Source: Nissolia schottii (lineage: Eukaryota > Streptophyta > Magnoliopsida > Fabales > Fabaceae). From it: a stretch of DNA of 64,000 bases. This document shows positions 24,331 to 36,605 of the stretch, one piece after another. The stretch is taken from assembly GCA_003254905.1 (NCBI GenBank), contig QANU01064947.1, forward strand, positions 1 through 64,000. The letters run 5' to 3'. Each line of letters starts with the position of its first letter. The stretch's first letter is position 1. Position numbers and translations under genes: made by a program. The notes beneath the pieces are model-generated. The model searched no databases and was not told where the DNA came from. It saw only the letters and a list, made by a program, of their open reading frames with translations.

Positions 24331-27300
24331 CTCAACTTGAGTCGTGACCAACTCTTAGGAGACCACAGCCCCTAGCAAGCCTTACAGACGATTTCTACCA
24401 AAAAAAAATGGATAGAGTATCCTTTGTATATGAGTCTATCCCAAACAAAGAACACTCCACCTGCATCAACATATATATGTGTATGCGTGTGCGTGTGCGC
24501 ACGCGTCTATGTGTGTATCGTACACACCTTAACCATCAGGGTATCAAGAATTCTTTGAATGCACCCTTCAGCGCAAAACAGGCATATCATACAAACCATT
24601 TATAAAATTGAGATATTTTTGGAAAAAGCATATATAACTTTGCAAATCCATAATAAATCTTGGTTTGCATAATTAAATCCAACTATACTCAAAATGCATA
24701 ATTAAACTATAGAAGCATGAATCAGTAGGATCTTGCCGTTAGGATAATTGGATTCACTTAGTCCATGAATTGTAGAGCACGGTTATACTAAGGTTGGTTG
24801 ATACGATCATCGCTGTGGAAGTGAATGCTTAGACTTTCCAATATATTTTCTTGGATAGACCTAGCCAAGTGAAGTGGATGAAAACCGCCCCTTGATTTTT
24901 TATCAAGATTGGTATCCCATTCTTCCACCCAATAGTTAGACCGCTTGCAGAGTCAACATGATTGACACAAAAAGGAATTATCATAACCACATGACTTTTT
25001 GAAGGTTTCACTTACATATTGAGATTGATTCTTTGTTTCACTAATGAAATCCACTTTTAGTGGATGAGAATGGAAACTGTAATTGGTTGTCAAGCCCTTG
25101 CCAATTCCGAGCCAACATATTTATCACCAAAGAAATAAATGAAGCATCGTAGGAAACAATAAAGTGAAAATAGTAGTAACAAGAAACCGTGGAAGCGCCT
25201 TAGAATGTGAAGGGTTGCGAGCAAAGAGCAAGGGAAAGGCATACAAACAACGAAAACAACGTGTAAGTGGCTAAACAGATAGCGGACAAAGGCGAGTAGA
25301 CATGGACAATGAGGTCGAACTATCCCCTTGGCGAGGAAGGGAAAGGCGCACGTAGGAGCTAGCTAGTAAGGAAACTTTGTAACAAACACTCAGTAAATAC
25401 CCTTTTAGTGTTGATATTTCAAAGTTGACATTATTTTAGCCTTAAAAAAAAAAAAAAAAANTATATATATATATATATATATATATCAATTCAATCAAAA
25501 CTCTTTAAAGTTTTGCATTGATTTAGTTCTTTATTGGTAATTGATAGAAGATTTAATTTAACAAAAATATGACTAAATTGATGTTAAAATTTAAATTTTA
25601 AGAATTAAATTGAAGTAAAAAAAAAAATTTAAGACTGAAATGATGTCAAATTTAAAATATGAGAAAAAACATTGTATTTTCTCATATTTGTGTATCTATT
25701 TTTTGTAGAGATTTTTTTGTTTGTTTTTTTTATAATGTTATTATTATTATTATTATTTGTAATGAATTTTTTGTCTATTTTAATAAAATATAACTTATTT
25801 TCATTTTTATTTATAAAATATACATGAAAAGATAAGGAAGGCCAATTACCACACGCCACTGTTGGGTATATTCGGAGCCGATCAAATTACAGTAAAAGCC
25901 CCACGTCTGAATTTTAATATCGAAGTTGCCCCTGGCCATAGCCCTTTGGAAATTACCCAAGACACACGTGAACAGAAGAAATTTTGTATTATTGTGGGGT
26001 CATTTTCGAGAATGATTCGATCAGAGTCCACCCGTGAAGGGTAAGGTTAAACTAGTAACTTCACGTTCTAGGCAGGCGGCTATGAGTCTATCACGTAGTG
26101 GCAATAATGTTGCTTTTGTTAAAGGACGAGGGTGTTTTAGGAACAATACTATTCGCTTTAAAATATACCCAGAAACAGACAAAGTTTCCAACCAGTAGCA
26201 ACGTCAAACAAATTGAACTTTTAAAAGACCACCAAGAGTGGAATACCCATAATACCCCATCATTTTTCCTTGAAAGGAAGATCCCCTTCTTTGTGAGAAA
26301 GAACATTTGTAAATAGAATAAACTTTCTTCCCTATGTTAACTTAAGTCTCCAAAAATAAAAAATGACATTTTAGTAATTTTAAAAAATTAATTGATATGA
26401 AATATATACATGTTTTATTATTTTAATAGATTGATGAATATTTAGTCAAGTTTTCTTATTTTTTAGTTTTGGGCATATAAAAAGAGAAACAATTAAAATA
26501 ATGTTACATTTTAACTTTTAATAACATATTTGACGTTACAAAAAAACTTTTAAGAACTACATGGTTCTCATGAACTAAAGTTAAAACGATGTCTATTATT
26601 TGTAAATTTTTTCTACCTTTGATATTATGAGTTTTTGAATGTTGAGTGTGACTAATTTTCAAAAGTCTATGTGCTTGTTCATTTATTTTATGTTTAAACT
26701 AAAAGATTTTAATCATTATAGATAGTACTCATTTTTAAGTTTTAATCTTTATACTTGTATTCTATATGGATTCTACATTATTTACTATTAAGGATAGAGA
26801 TTAAATGTTATGTGTTGATAGTGAAAAAGATTTATTCTATCATCTAATTATATGATGTTATTTAAGACACTTTTAAAATAATAGAAGTTAAACTCAATTA
26901 TTTTTACTTGTGTGATAATACATGTTCAGATACTTTAAAACATTTTTGATCTCTTAAGGATTTATCTCAATATATAAGTTAGAGATTATTCATTCAGGAA
27001 AAATATGAAAAGTTCAATATAAAAAAAATTGTGGTCAACCTTGACCTTCAAGTCATAAGACAATAACCTTATCGTTACGTAAAAATAGTATGAAAAATAC
27101 AACTAACCCTTCGAGTCAAGACAACTATAAGACTAAAATTTAAATAAAAAATAATACATTGAAACTATTACTAATTAAACAATGAAACCGTAAGTAGGCT
27201 TGGGAAAGTTATTTTAACTTAACCAAAGATATTAAGTGGATTAAGATCTTTTTCTTTTCAAAATAAAAAGAATGGTTATGTTCATTATTTAACCATTTAT

Positions 27301-27514
27301 TAAAGAGTCAATGGTTATGCAGATGAATGGTTAATTAAATGATGAATATAACTCTTTCCTTTTCATTTTAATTAAAAAGGAAAAGATCTCTATCCATCTT
27401 GAGCTTTGAAGTTTCTTATAAAAAAAATTATTGTCATGATTAATTAAGAAAATGTTTAGTGGGAAAACTATTAAATCAATGAAAATAATATGAACTCAAA
27501 CTTAAATATGTAAA

Positions 27515-27553
<39 letters not shown>

Positions 27554-27630
27554 ACATTTATTAAAATCTTCTTTTAAAATTTTTATTTTAGCAGTATAAA
27601 TTGGAATTTCAATTGTTATCTTTGTAAAGT
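24331..27630. other. intergenic, no gene recognised
   Basis: No supported gene. Short frames at 25862-26044 and 26091-26316 have no recognisable domain. An A-run, an N (25461) and a TA microsatellite lie at 25444-25485, and another TA tract at 27515-27553. 25200-25400 might still belong to the retroelement to the left, but I could not match it. Confidence 0.4.
24470..24525. repeat. alternating purine-pyrimidine tract
   Basis: A near-continuous run of alternating TATG/TGCG/CGCG dinucleotide steps, including GTGTGCGTGTGCGCACGCGT. This is GC-rich in an AT-rich setting and of a type able to adopt left-handed DNA. Confidence 0.75.
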
Positions 27631-27634
27631 TATA

Positions 27635-27996
27635 GGTTAAGTATATTTTTAATCTCTCAAAAGTGGTGAATTTTGTGTTTTAACCTTCAAAAGAATTTTG
27701 TTAGAAAATTGTCCTTCTAAATTTTTCTTTTTAGTTTTAGTTCATGCCGTCATGTTGACCCATTAGTGGTTGACGTGACAGTTAACTCGTTCACATAGTA
27801 GGTGACGTGGAATGTCACGTGTCAATTTTGTGTGAATACGTTGTCTGTCACATGACCAAATTAACTATCATATCAACAGTTAAAAGTCCAACATTAGAAC
27901 CAAAAAACATTAGAGAAATGATTTCTTAACAAAAAATTTTTTGAAGAGTAAAACATAAAATTTAAAATATTCAAAGGACTAAAAACATATTTAATC
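27635..27996. mobile_element. Mutator-like foldback MITE near the IDD promoter
   Basis: It opens GGTTAAGTATATTTTTAATC and closes with the inverse GGACTAAAAACATATTTAATC, with matching inner arms (AAATTTTATGTTTT type). It belongs to the same family as the elements at 11412, 12785 and 18959. Flanks GTAAAGTTATA and ATAAAGATATA are near-identical, consistent with a decayed 9-11 bp duplication. It ends about 465 bp before the IDD start codon, so it may form part of that gene's upstream region. Confidence 0.75.
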
Positions 27997-28003
27997 ATAA
28001 AGA

Positions 28004-28461
28004 TATATAAATACACAGGAAAAAAGAAGGAAAAAAAAAAGTGAAGGGCGTTTTCTTAAATTTGAAATAATGCTAGGGGCATATGTAGGCTTAGCTATGT
28101 AGACAACAGTGAATCAAAGAAGAAATAATAATATTATATATCAATGCAAATCCAAAGCTGTTTGTTTCCTTGTATTCATGTGCCACCCATCCACACCATA
28201 AAAGGAGGAGAGTTTCCTGGTTTTTGTCTTCCTCTACTTCCACAAATCCCTTCTTTTCTGCTTCAAATTCCCCTCTCTCCCCCCCTTTTCTTTCCACACA
28301 GCTTTTCTTTCTGCAGATCAAAAATAGAGTGTAAGCAGCCAGAACAACTGGAGTGGAAAAACAAAAAAAACAAAAAAAAAACACTAGTTTGGAAATTAAT
28401 TAAGGGGAAAAAAAAAAGGAACAATATTTTCAATTAGATTCTTCCCTTTTTTTCCCTTCAG
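28004..28461 (+). promoter_or_regulatory. probable IDD core promoter and 5' leader
   Basis: Two TATA-like sites are possible: TATATAAATA at 28004-28013 and ATTATATATC at about 28132-28141. A long pyrimidine-rich leader (28225-28320) follows. The leader holds an ATG at 28144 that opens a 97-codon upstream frame ending at 28437. It would be transcribed only if the first TATA box is used. The transcription start cannot be decided from sequence. Confidence 0.4.
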
Positions 28462-31400
28462 ATGTCAAACATAACTAGTTGTGATAGTGGGAGCTTCTCT
28501 ACAGAGAACAACACGAGAGAACATCAATCAGAGAAACTGGGTCAGTTCTATAATCCACATTATTCTCACACTTCAACAACAACAACTAATAACAACAGCA
28601 ATGGTTCCAACACAAATTCACAGCCACCTCCTCCACCTGCTAAGAAGAAAAGAAGCCTACCAGGAAATCCAGGTAAACCTTAATTTCTTGCTAGTTAACA
28701 ACATCTTGGTTATATATATATGTTGACTCTCTTTTTTTCATTATTTTCCATACTCATACACGCATCGATTCTTAGTTTTATTGTTTTCCTTTTTTCTTGC
28801 TAATTACTTTGTGAGTGTTACTAGTTTAAGTAACACTTTTTGATTATTAGTTTTGCAAGATTTTTTTCTTCTTCTTCTTCCAGAATTTAATCCATGGATA
28901 ATTACCAAATTAAAGTTGGACCGTATATCAATATTGTTATTCATGGCCTGCACATGCCAATTCCTGGTATATATATATATCATAATAACAAAAATTCTGT
29001 CCTCTTTCATTTATATTAACATCAAAGGAATCGGTCCTTCTTCACCCTTCTCATTGATTCTAAAGATGGAATAATAATTAACGAATTGTATTTTTGCTTG
29101 CATATTAATTTGCATAAAATGGGATTTTATAAAATTGGTATCCTAGAAAAAAAAAAGTCCTTCATTTAATTATTTCTAGATAATGGCATCTTAATTATTA
29201 TAATAATTAGAGTACATTTAATTAAAATATATTTATGTGCTCCATGAAAAAGAGATAAGACTTGATCTGGCGGTACAAGGCATGCGTGTAATTAATTAGT
29301 TCTTTGTTTGATTATAATCTGTTCACCTAATTAAATCTTAATGGACGGTTTATTTTGAGGCCAGAGAGTTTTGATAGCGAAAATGGTGAATTATTGGTTT
29401 CGTGCGTAAGTAGTAGAAGAAGGCCTCAATTATTGCCTTTGCAGTGTTTTACAATCATTGCTCTTCACTGTTGACTTTGCTTGACTGCTAGCCAGTAGTT
29501 TCTCCTCATATCTTTTTTCTTTTGTTTTTTGTTGCAAAACTGTATAAGGGAAAGGGACCATAATATACTCTCCCACATAAAATTAACACCTCATACTACT
29601 CCTCTTCCTCTTTGTGTGCGAGTGAAGTACTCATTCTGTGCGTTTTCCTTGTTTCTGTATGTGAATGCGTCTAAATGGAAGGGGCTGGAAGAGACACATA
29701 TAATGAATGGCCGGTTATGGAATTAACTTTGTATTTTGATTAATTAAATTTTATATATATATATATATATTATCTTTAATCGCTTTTTCTTCCATAATTA
29801 AAAGTCATTCAAAACTCTAGTTAAAAGAAAGAAAAAAAAAAAACCATACTCAACATCGACACAAGATCAACTAACAAAATACACAACACGAACTAACAAA
29901 ATGACAACAATATTTTTTAGGTTGTCTGCCTAGCATTCAAGGTTCAGCCTTGACTAATCTGGGTCAACCCGGGTCGCGCACCTGGCTATGGCGGGTGAGT
30001 CTGCAGGAATAATTGCGTACACAAGGTCTCGAACTCAGGACCTTACTTAAGCGATACCAAGTCGCTTACCACTTGGACCAACCCCATTGGTTTAAAATGA
30101 CAACAATATATCATCACCCTAAACCAACATCCCAAACACAAGGGACAAATAAGGTCGAAATAACAGTATAACACCACTTTTGGACCACGTTAATCACACC
30201 AAAATTTTTGTGCAGAGTTACACCCTGATATTACTATAACTGTATTCACAAGTCTAGTTTCCGAAGCTTCACGAAACTTACGTACGTTAAGCCAGTTTTG
30301 TTGATTGGGAGGACAGCCCGGTGTAAAATTCCATAAATGTCAAATGCTCTTGATTAATCATTAATTTTACAATAATTTATATATAATCTAATCTTTATTT
30401 TCTATAACTATCTTATAATGATTCCATCTAACGGTTGACAAGCTAGTTGAGAGTTAGCAGCTAAATGACACTTATTTATTTATTCTTTTTTACAGATCCG
30501 AGTGCGGAGGTAATAGCTCTGTCTCCAAACACACTCATGGCCACGAATCGTTTCGTGTGTGAAATCTGCAGCAAAGGGTTCCAAAGGGACCAGAACCTCC
30601 AGTTGCACCGGCGAGGGCACAACCTGCCGTGGAAGCTGAAGCAGAGGACGGCGACGGAGGTCCGGAAGCGCGTGTACGTGTGCCCGGTGGCGTCGTGCGT
30701 CCACCACAACCCGGCGAGGGCGCTGGGGGACCTCACCGGGATCAAGAAGCACTTCTGCAGGAAGCACGGCGAGAAGAAGTGGAAGTGCGACAAGTGCTCC
30801 AAGAAGTACGCGGTTCAATCTGACTGGAAAGCGCACTCCAAAATCTGTGGCACCCGGGAATACAAATGTGACTGCGGCACCGTCTTTTCCAGGTTGATGA
30901 TAAATTAAATTTAATTAAATTTCATTGACGTGTTATTTATTTATACATACAAACATGGAACTTGAATAATGAATAATGAATATTCATATTCATATTCATA
31001 TTCGTATATATATAATTAATTTCGTCACACTAGTTGCATGCGGTGGCTATCCTTTTCAAATTTGAAGCATGCCATTTTGGATGCGTAGAGATCTTTCGTT
31101 GACCACACATACCCCACTTGCTGGTGAATAATTATATAATTGATTAATTAATTAATTACTTAATTTTCTTATTTTAATTTCACTTTCACTAAGTTTTGTC
31201 CACACCAGTTTCATCTCTTGCTATATTTTATCTCTCTTGTAGTAATATTTGTTTGAGTTAACTATGTTATTTTTATATAATTTTCTAACTCCAAACAAAA
31301 GCATATATGAACAACATTTTTACTTTGATGAGTGCACCTTGATTACATTCTCTCATAGTATATCCGTTCTTCCTCCGCATAAACATTTTACCTTTTTTGT

Positions 31401-33435
31401 AATGGACACACTTATAAGTACAAATATAAGAAAAATATTTTATAAAGTAAGAATCTCACTTTAAAAGTGATGAAAAGGAATTTATATTTTTAAATCAATA
31501 AAATAAATTTGCATAAATTTCACTTTATTAATTTAAAAGTGTCAACTCTATCCCTTTAAAAAATTTAAATCTACAAATTTCGTAGACTAAATGGTGTACA
31601 GGTCAAGGAAATAATGACTTTACTCACCCACATCACATTCATTTTATGTACATATAGTGTGTTGAAATAACCTTTCTTTTTTAATTTTCCTTGTCTTATT
31701 ATTTAAAAAGATAAGAAGCTCAAAAATAGTATAATTTTTTAACATGTAAGTATGATTTTTTATAATGCACATGAGCAAATCAATCATATATGCATGCATC
31801 TTGGACTCTTGGTAAATTCCGATGACAAGAAATTGCATCTATATACATAATCAGGAGAGTTTAATTTTGGACATTATCATTCTAAAAGTATTTTATACTA
31901 TTAATTGCATGTTAACGTTTTCTAATCTCTTAAATAAGAACTATACATTTTTAATAACGCAACAACAAATAATTAAATGATAGAATAGATTTCCTTACAT
32001 TAATAATAAAACAAAATTCCAAAATAAATAAACATGCGTAAAATGCAATAGACGTCTTTCTGGTCCACAAAGACACAAGTCATTATTTACATTAATTTAA
32101 CTTAATTTGTTTGGCTGATCCATCAAAGATTCCTTGTCTCAGATACTAAAATATTAGTCTTCATTTTACTATTGTATAAAAACAAACATACATGCTCCTC
32201 ATGCTAGCAATTATTATATATCTCACATAATTAACACATTAATTAATTAAGCTAACCAATTTATCTTCTCTCTTTCCATTTATCTCTCATATAAAATAAG
32301 TAGAGGTTATTACGCGATCACATTTTACATGAAATATTATATCGACTCATATTTTATTTATCATTAGATAAAATCTTAATCCGACCGACGTTTGATTGAA
32401 ATATGAGTGTGATATATATTAACTAAGTCAAAAATAAATAACTGGTGTGTGTGCAGGAGAGATAGCTTCATCACCCACAGGGCATTCTGCGACGCACTGG
32501 CAGAAGAGAACAACAGAGGCAACGAAGCAGCAAGAAGCTTATTGCAGCAATGCCAACCACCGTTAATCCCATCATCATCGTCGTCGCCATCACCAAATCT
32601 CGTAGTTCCCTCGCTACCACCAACAATAATCAACAGCTCCTCCAACCCACACCTAATCGGTAACCATTCCGATCCACTGTCACTCCCTCTCCCTCTCCCT
32701 CTCCCTCGTGACCTCGCCAATATCCCTAAACCCTTCATCAACAACAACAACAACTCGGCGGCGTTGTTCCCGATGAGAAGCCCCTCTCTTCAGCTGAGCT
32801 CAAGCCCGCCCAACAACATCTTCGAAGGCCCTAAATCTTCGTCGTCATCTTCGCCCCACATCATGTCCGCCACTGCGTTGCTTCAGAAGGCCGCGCAGAT
32901 GGGTGCAGCCGTCAGCAGCAGCAGCGGCAATGGCGGCGCCGCAACAGCGAGCATCATGGCGCCCCCATCGCTTGGTAATGCTGGAGTGGTAGCAGCGGTG
33001 CAACAACAGTACTTCATGAGCAATCAGTTCATGCACGCGCAACAAGATCATATGTCTCCTGTTGTTGGCATGGGTAATGGAATGAGTGGGGTGGATATGT
33101 TTAATGCTATATTGGATCAGAGCAAGGCTTTGTCCAAGATGATAGAGCAGAACAACAACAACCACCGCGGTGCAGGTGGAACTAACAAGGGAAGTGGTGC
33201 CGGAAATGACGTGACCACATTGGACTTGCTGGGGATAGGAGGAGGAGGAGGTGGTGGCGGTGGTCATGGGGCTGGTTTCTATGGGGGTGGAGTGCAACAA
33301 CAACAACAGGGAGATAATAATAATAATAATAATAATAATGCAGCGGAAAGAGGAGGAGATGAGATAATTTGGAGGAATTGGTCTGCCAAGAACGCTGCGG
33401 GATTTGAATCTTTTTCGGCCACAAGCAGCATTTGA
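28462..33435 (+). CDS. IDD: INDETERMINATE-domain C2H2 zinc-finger transcription factor (3 exons)
   Basis: Exons 28462-28672, 30496-30892 and 32457-33435 join in phase to 528 residues with GT-AG introns. The split Asp codon restores the invariant GNPDP..EVIALSP lead-in, and the second junction restores [18 protein letters not shown]. The nuclear signal KKKR lies before it. The ID domain has four fingers: C92/C95/H108/H112, C133/C138/H156/H161, C168/C171/H184/C188 and C195/C197/H210/C214. The last two are CCHC types that in this family contact DNA or SHR/GRAS partners. The C-terminal half is Ser/Asn/Gln/Gly-rich and keeps the family motifs [14 protein letters not shown] and [12 protein letters not shown] proteins act in the nucleus in patterning, gibberellin response, flowering or sugar control. 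Which IDD subclade this is cannot be told here. Microsatellite-encoded Gly, Gln and Asn tracts lie near the end. Intron 1 holds a SINE. Confidence 0.97.
29914..30093 (-). mobile_element. tRNA-derived SINE in IDD intron 1, with 16-bp target duplication
   Basis: The minus strand starts GGTTGGTCCAAGTGGTAAGC (box A-like), has GAGTTCGAGACC (box B-like) and ends with a short A-tail, the form of a tRNA-derived SINE. It is flanked by a perfect direct repeat AAAATGACAACAATAT at 29898-29913 and 30094-30109. A closely similar copy lies at 39757-39935 on the plus strand. It is inserted antisense to the gene and, with such clean flanks, is likely fairly young. Confidence 0.92.
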
Positions 33436-33827
33436 TTTCATGATCAAACTATTGTATCCACCCGGGCCGGGGGGAGCCAGCCAACAAATATTGTGTGACA
33501 CTTCTTAATTTTTTTTATTTCAACCAAGGATTTCCCAACCCTGTTATTAGGGAAATGAGACCAATTCTTTCATACGCTGATAACTTTTCCTATCTTCACT
33601 GCCATCTTCTTCAAGAAATTGAAATGATATTCTGGCCGGAGTGTGCCTCTACACTACCTATGCCAACATCATTACTGGTTGGTTGGTCATTATGACGTCA
33701 TTTAATTTATTTTTGGGAAAAAAATATCATTTGCATTCATTTACGTGATTTTTTTTACAGTAAAATATACTCCTTTATTGAGACATGCTTTAATTACCTT
33801 TTTTTTTCCCTCTATTTTTAAAATAAA
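33436..33827. other. IDD 3' flank
   Basis: Follows the TGA stop at 33433-33435. It probably holds the 3' untranslated region. No clear poly-A signal can be singled out and no other gene is seen. Confidence 0.4.
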
Positions 33828-34088
33828 GAAGTGCCAGGTAAACACTAACTTTGTGTAGACATTAAGTTTCTCCTCTCACATATATTATGGAGGTCACACT
33901 CACGTCATTTTAAAATAAAATAAAAAATGCTAGTTGAACACCAGTCCTATTTTAGACATCAAATCTCCCATTTCACACATGTCATGGGGTCACACTTACA
34001 TCACACGATGTGAGTGTGGACTCCATAATGTGTGTGAGAAGAAAAAACTTGATGTCTATACCAAGGTTGATGTTCAAATAACACTACT
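33828..34088. mobile_element. foldback MITE(s)
   Basis: 33929-34003 and 34005-34086 are inverse copies (TAGACATCAAATCTCCCAT.. against ..GAAAAAACTTGATGTCTATA), with GGTCACACTTACATC facing GATGTGAGTGTGG at the loop. A third related arm lies at 33828-33910 (AGACATTAAGTTTCTCCTC, GGTCACACTCACGTC). This suggests two insertions of one family or one element plus a half copy. No target duplication resolved. Confidence 0.65.
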
Positions 34089-34831
34089 CTTTAAAAATAT
34101 ATACTTACCTCCCCTGCAAAGTGAAAATAAATTACAAAATATTTAATGTTGATTATTTTATTTTATTCTGCCAAGATACCCTTCACTAAAAAAATTATAC
34201 ATATTGAAGTTTTTTTAACAAAATAAAAAAGTATGACTAATAATATAATAGATCAATATATTTAGGGATATATATATATATATATATATGTACATATACT
34301 TTTAACTTTATTTTATATAATTTAAAATTATTATTATTATTATATTAAGAGAATAAATTATTAATAACTACGAAATTTATGATAATTATTTTTAAAAATA
34401 AAGATTAATTATTTTTCTACTAATTTTAGAATATTAATATTAATTCATTTTTTAGAATAAAAAAATTATTATTGCCTTTTTCATATTTAATAGATCAAAA
34501 TTGTATTTGCTAACAAAAAGGGGAAAACAAAAAACCTTTCAAAAATTAAGATATAAAGAAGATACTATTTTTTATTAAAAAAAAGGGAGAATCGGAAAAA
34601 AAAAAGTATTCTTAGGGTTTGCTAGGGTTTAGTGCCGTCAGCAACCATATGGAGTTGTGGCCTCACTTTATGTGAGATTCGTCTCCTCTGTGTAGGGTTT
34701 GTGTCATTGTTTGCTCGATTACCAAGGATTTAGTCTAAGGAGATGTGAACAAAGGAAAAGAGGTGGTGGATATACCTTCGTTGGATGAGGAATTGATTAA
34801 GAGATGCATGCCAATAGTTTTCGACGGATTT
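34089..34831. other. intergenic, AT-rich; (TA)n at 34268-34289
   Basis: No gene supported. 34745-34830 encodes GKEVVDIPSLDEELIKRCMP, which may be the start of a transposon or LINE reading frame. Nothing recognisable follows it. Confidence 0.35.
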
Positions 34832-36605
34832 ACCGTCAGATTTTTTCCAAAACCGACAGACGCACGACCAACGGTCACTTATTACGATTGTCGGATATCA
34901 CAATTCGACGGTAATTACCATCAGGATAACCCAACGCAAATGGCGGTCCAGGAACGGTTCGTAATAAACTGGTTACCGTCGATTAAAACCGATGGTAATA
35001 ATATTAATATTTTATTCTATTTATCGACGAAATTAACCAATGGAAATTTAATGATATTTTATTCATAAATTTTCTACGATTTACTGTCGGGCAAAGCCGA
35101 CAATAATATATTAATATGTCATCGCATTTACAATCAGATATAGTTGACGGTAATAAGTCAATGTAATTTTAATATTTGTCAAAATATCCTGTCAAAAAAA
35201 TCGACGGTAATGCCTGACGGTAAAGATAATTAATTAAAAAATCAATTAAATTATTATTTAATTCAATAAATTATTTATTAAATAAATATTTAATTCAATA
35301 ATATTTTAAATAAATATAATAAATAATTTAATATTTATCTAATACAAAAATAAGACATTCCATATAAATTAAAAAAGTTTAATTAAAAATTTAATTAAAC
35401 AAATGTATATTTGATTCAATTAATGTTTTAATTAAATATAATAAATAATTAAATAGAATATATAACCAAATATTTATCTATTTATTGTAATATATAAATC
35501 ATAAATTATCTTTATAAATAATTTAATATTAAAAATGAATTTGTGCAATAAAATTTAATAAGAAAAGTACTAACAATATTCAAATGAAATTATATTACAA
35601 TTCTCAAATAATTACAAAAAATAATTAAACATTTAATACATCTAGTAATCTAAAATTAAACTAACATAATATAACATTAAAATAATTAAACATTAGCCTA
35701 AAAAATTTAAACGTTAACCTAAAATAAATTTTTATAACAAAACATAATTAATTAACCTAAACATTAACCTAAATTAATTAACCTAATATAACATAACATA
35801 ATATAATATATAATGTAACAAAAATAAACCTAATTAATATAACAAATATTATAACATATAATCTAACAAAACTAATATAACATATTATAAATCTAAAAAA
35901 TTAATAACCTAATTAAAACTTAGTAAAATAAATAATCTAACAACCTAGCTAACCTAACAACCTTAAAAATTTATTTTAATCTAATAACCTAATTCAAAAA
36001 CTTAATCTAACAACCAAACATAATTATTTAAATCTACCAACCTAATTTTAACAACCTATTCTAAAAAATAACATAATTTTAATCTAACAACTTAACATAA
36101 TCTACCAAAAATAATAAGAAAAAAAAAACTGAACTTAAAGTGTGATGGTGTACAAATGGCAATGGCAGCGGCGACAGCAGCAACCCTACGGTGGCAAGGA
36201 AGGTGGTACGTAGTTGTGGCAAGACGTTGGTGGCAGTGGCAGTGGCAGTGGCAGTGGCAGGGAGAGGTAGTTTAGGGAAAGGGAGAGTGAATGAGGGAGG
36301 GTGTATATAGCCTCCACCACCACCTCACACCCATTAATGGCACTGGTTCATTACCGTCGAAGTTTCCATCAGATATATCTGACAGTAACGTCGACCATTA
36401 CAAACGTGGGGAAAACATATGTCTCATCTATTTCGAGAAGTTACTGCCAGTAATATCTTACGGTAACGTTAAAGGTTAATAATTTCATTCTTACCGTCAA
36501 CAATTTCTGACGGTAACTTGTCAAACGTTAAGAGCGTGGGGAACATGTGTGACCCCTCATATTTCAAAGTTGTTATTGTCAATATTTTTCGACGGTAACA
36601 TGCAT
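34832..36605. mobile_element. CACTA-like non-autonomous element with GACGGTAA subterminal repeats
   Basis: Dense repeats of GACGGTAA / TTACCGTC in both orientations occupy 34832-35215 and again 36345-36600, separated by about 1.1 kb of AT-rich filler and a GC-rich patch with a (GGCAGT)n tract (36231-36259). The same repeats fill the CACTA end at 38165. Terminal CACTA motifs are missing at both sides, so the ends are eroded or were lost when neighbouring elements inserted. No transposase. Confidence 0.6.

Noticed and set aside
24331-25400. Right-hand LTR of the gypsy remains
   Set aside because: Expected from the primer-binding-like site, but I found no convincing similarity to the LTR-like stretch at 22000-23261.
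25862-26044. 60-codon frame starting MGIFGADQITV
   Set aside because: Somewhat gene-like composition, but no recognised domain, no continuation across splice sites and no homolog that I can name.
30476-30836. Several antisense and alternate frames over IDD exon 2
   Set aside because: Arise from the GC-rich third positions of the zinc-finger exon. The sense frame has all diagnostic residues.
32845-33501. Minus-strand frame of 218 codons opposite IDD exon 3
   Set aside because: Low-complexity shadow (poly-Ile/Ser/His) of the repeat-coded tracts in the sense frame.
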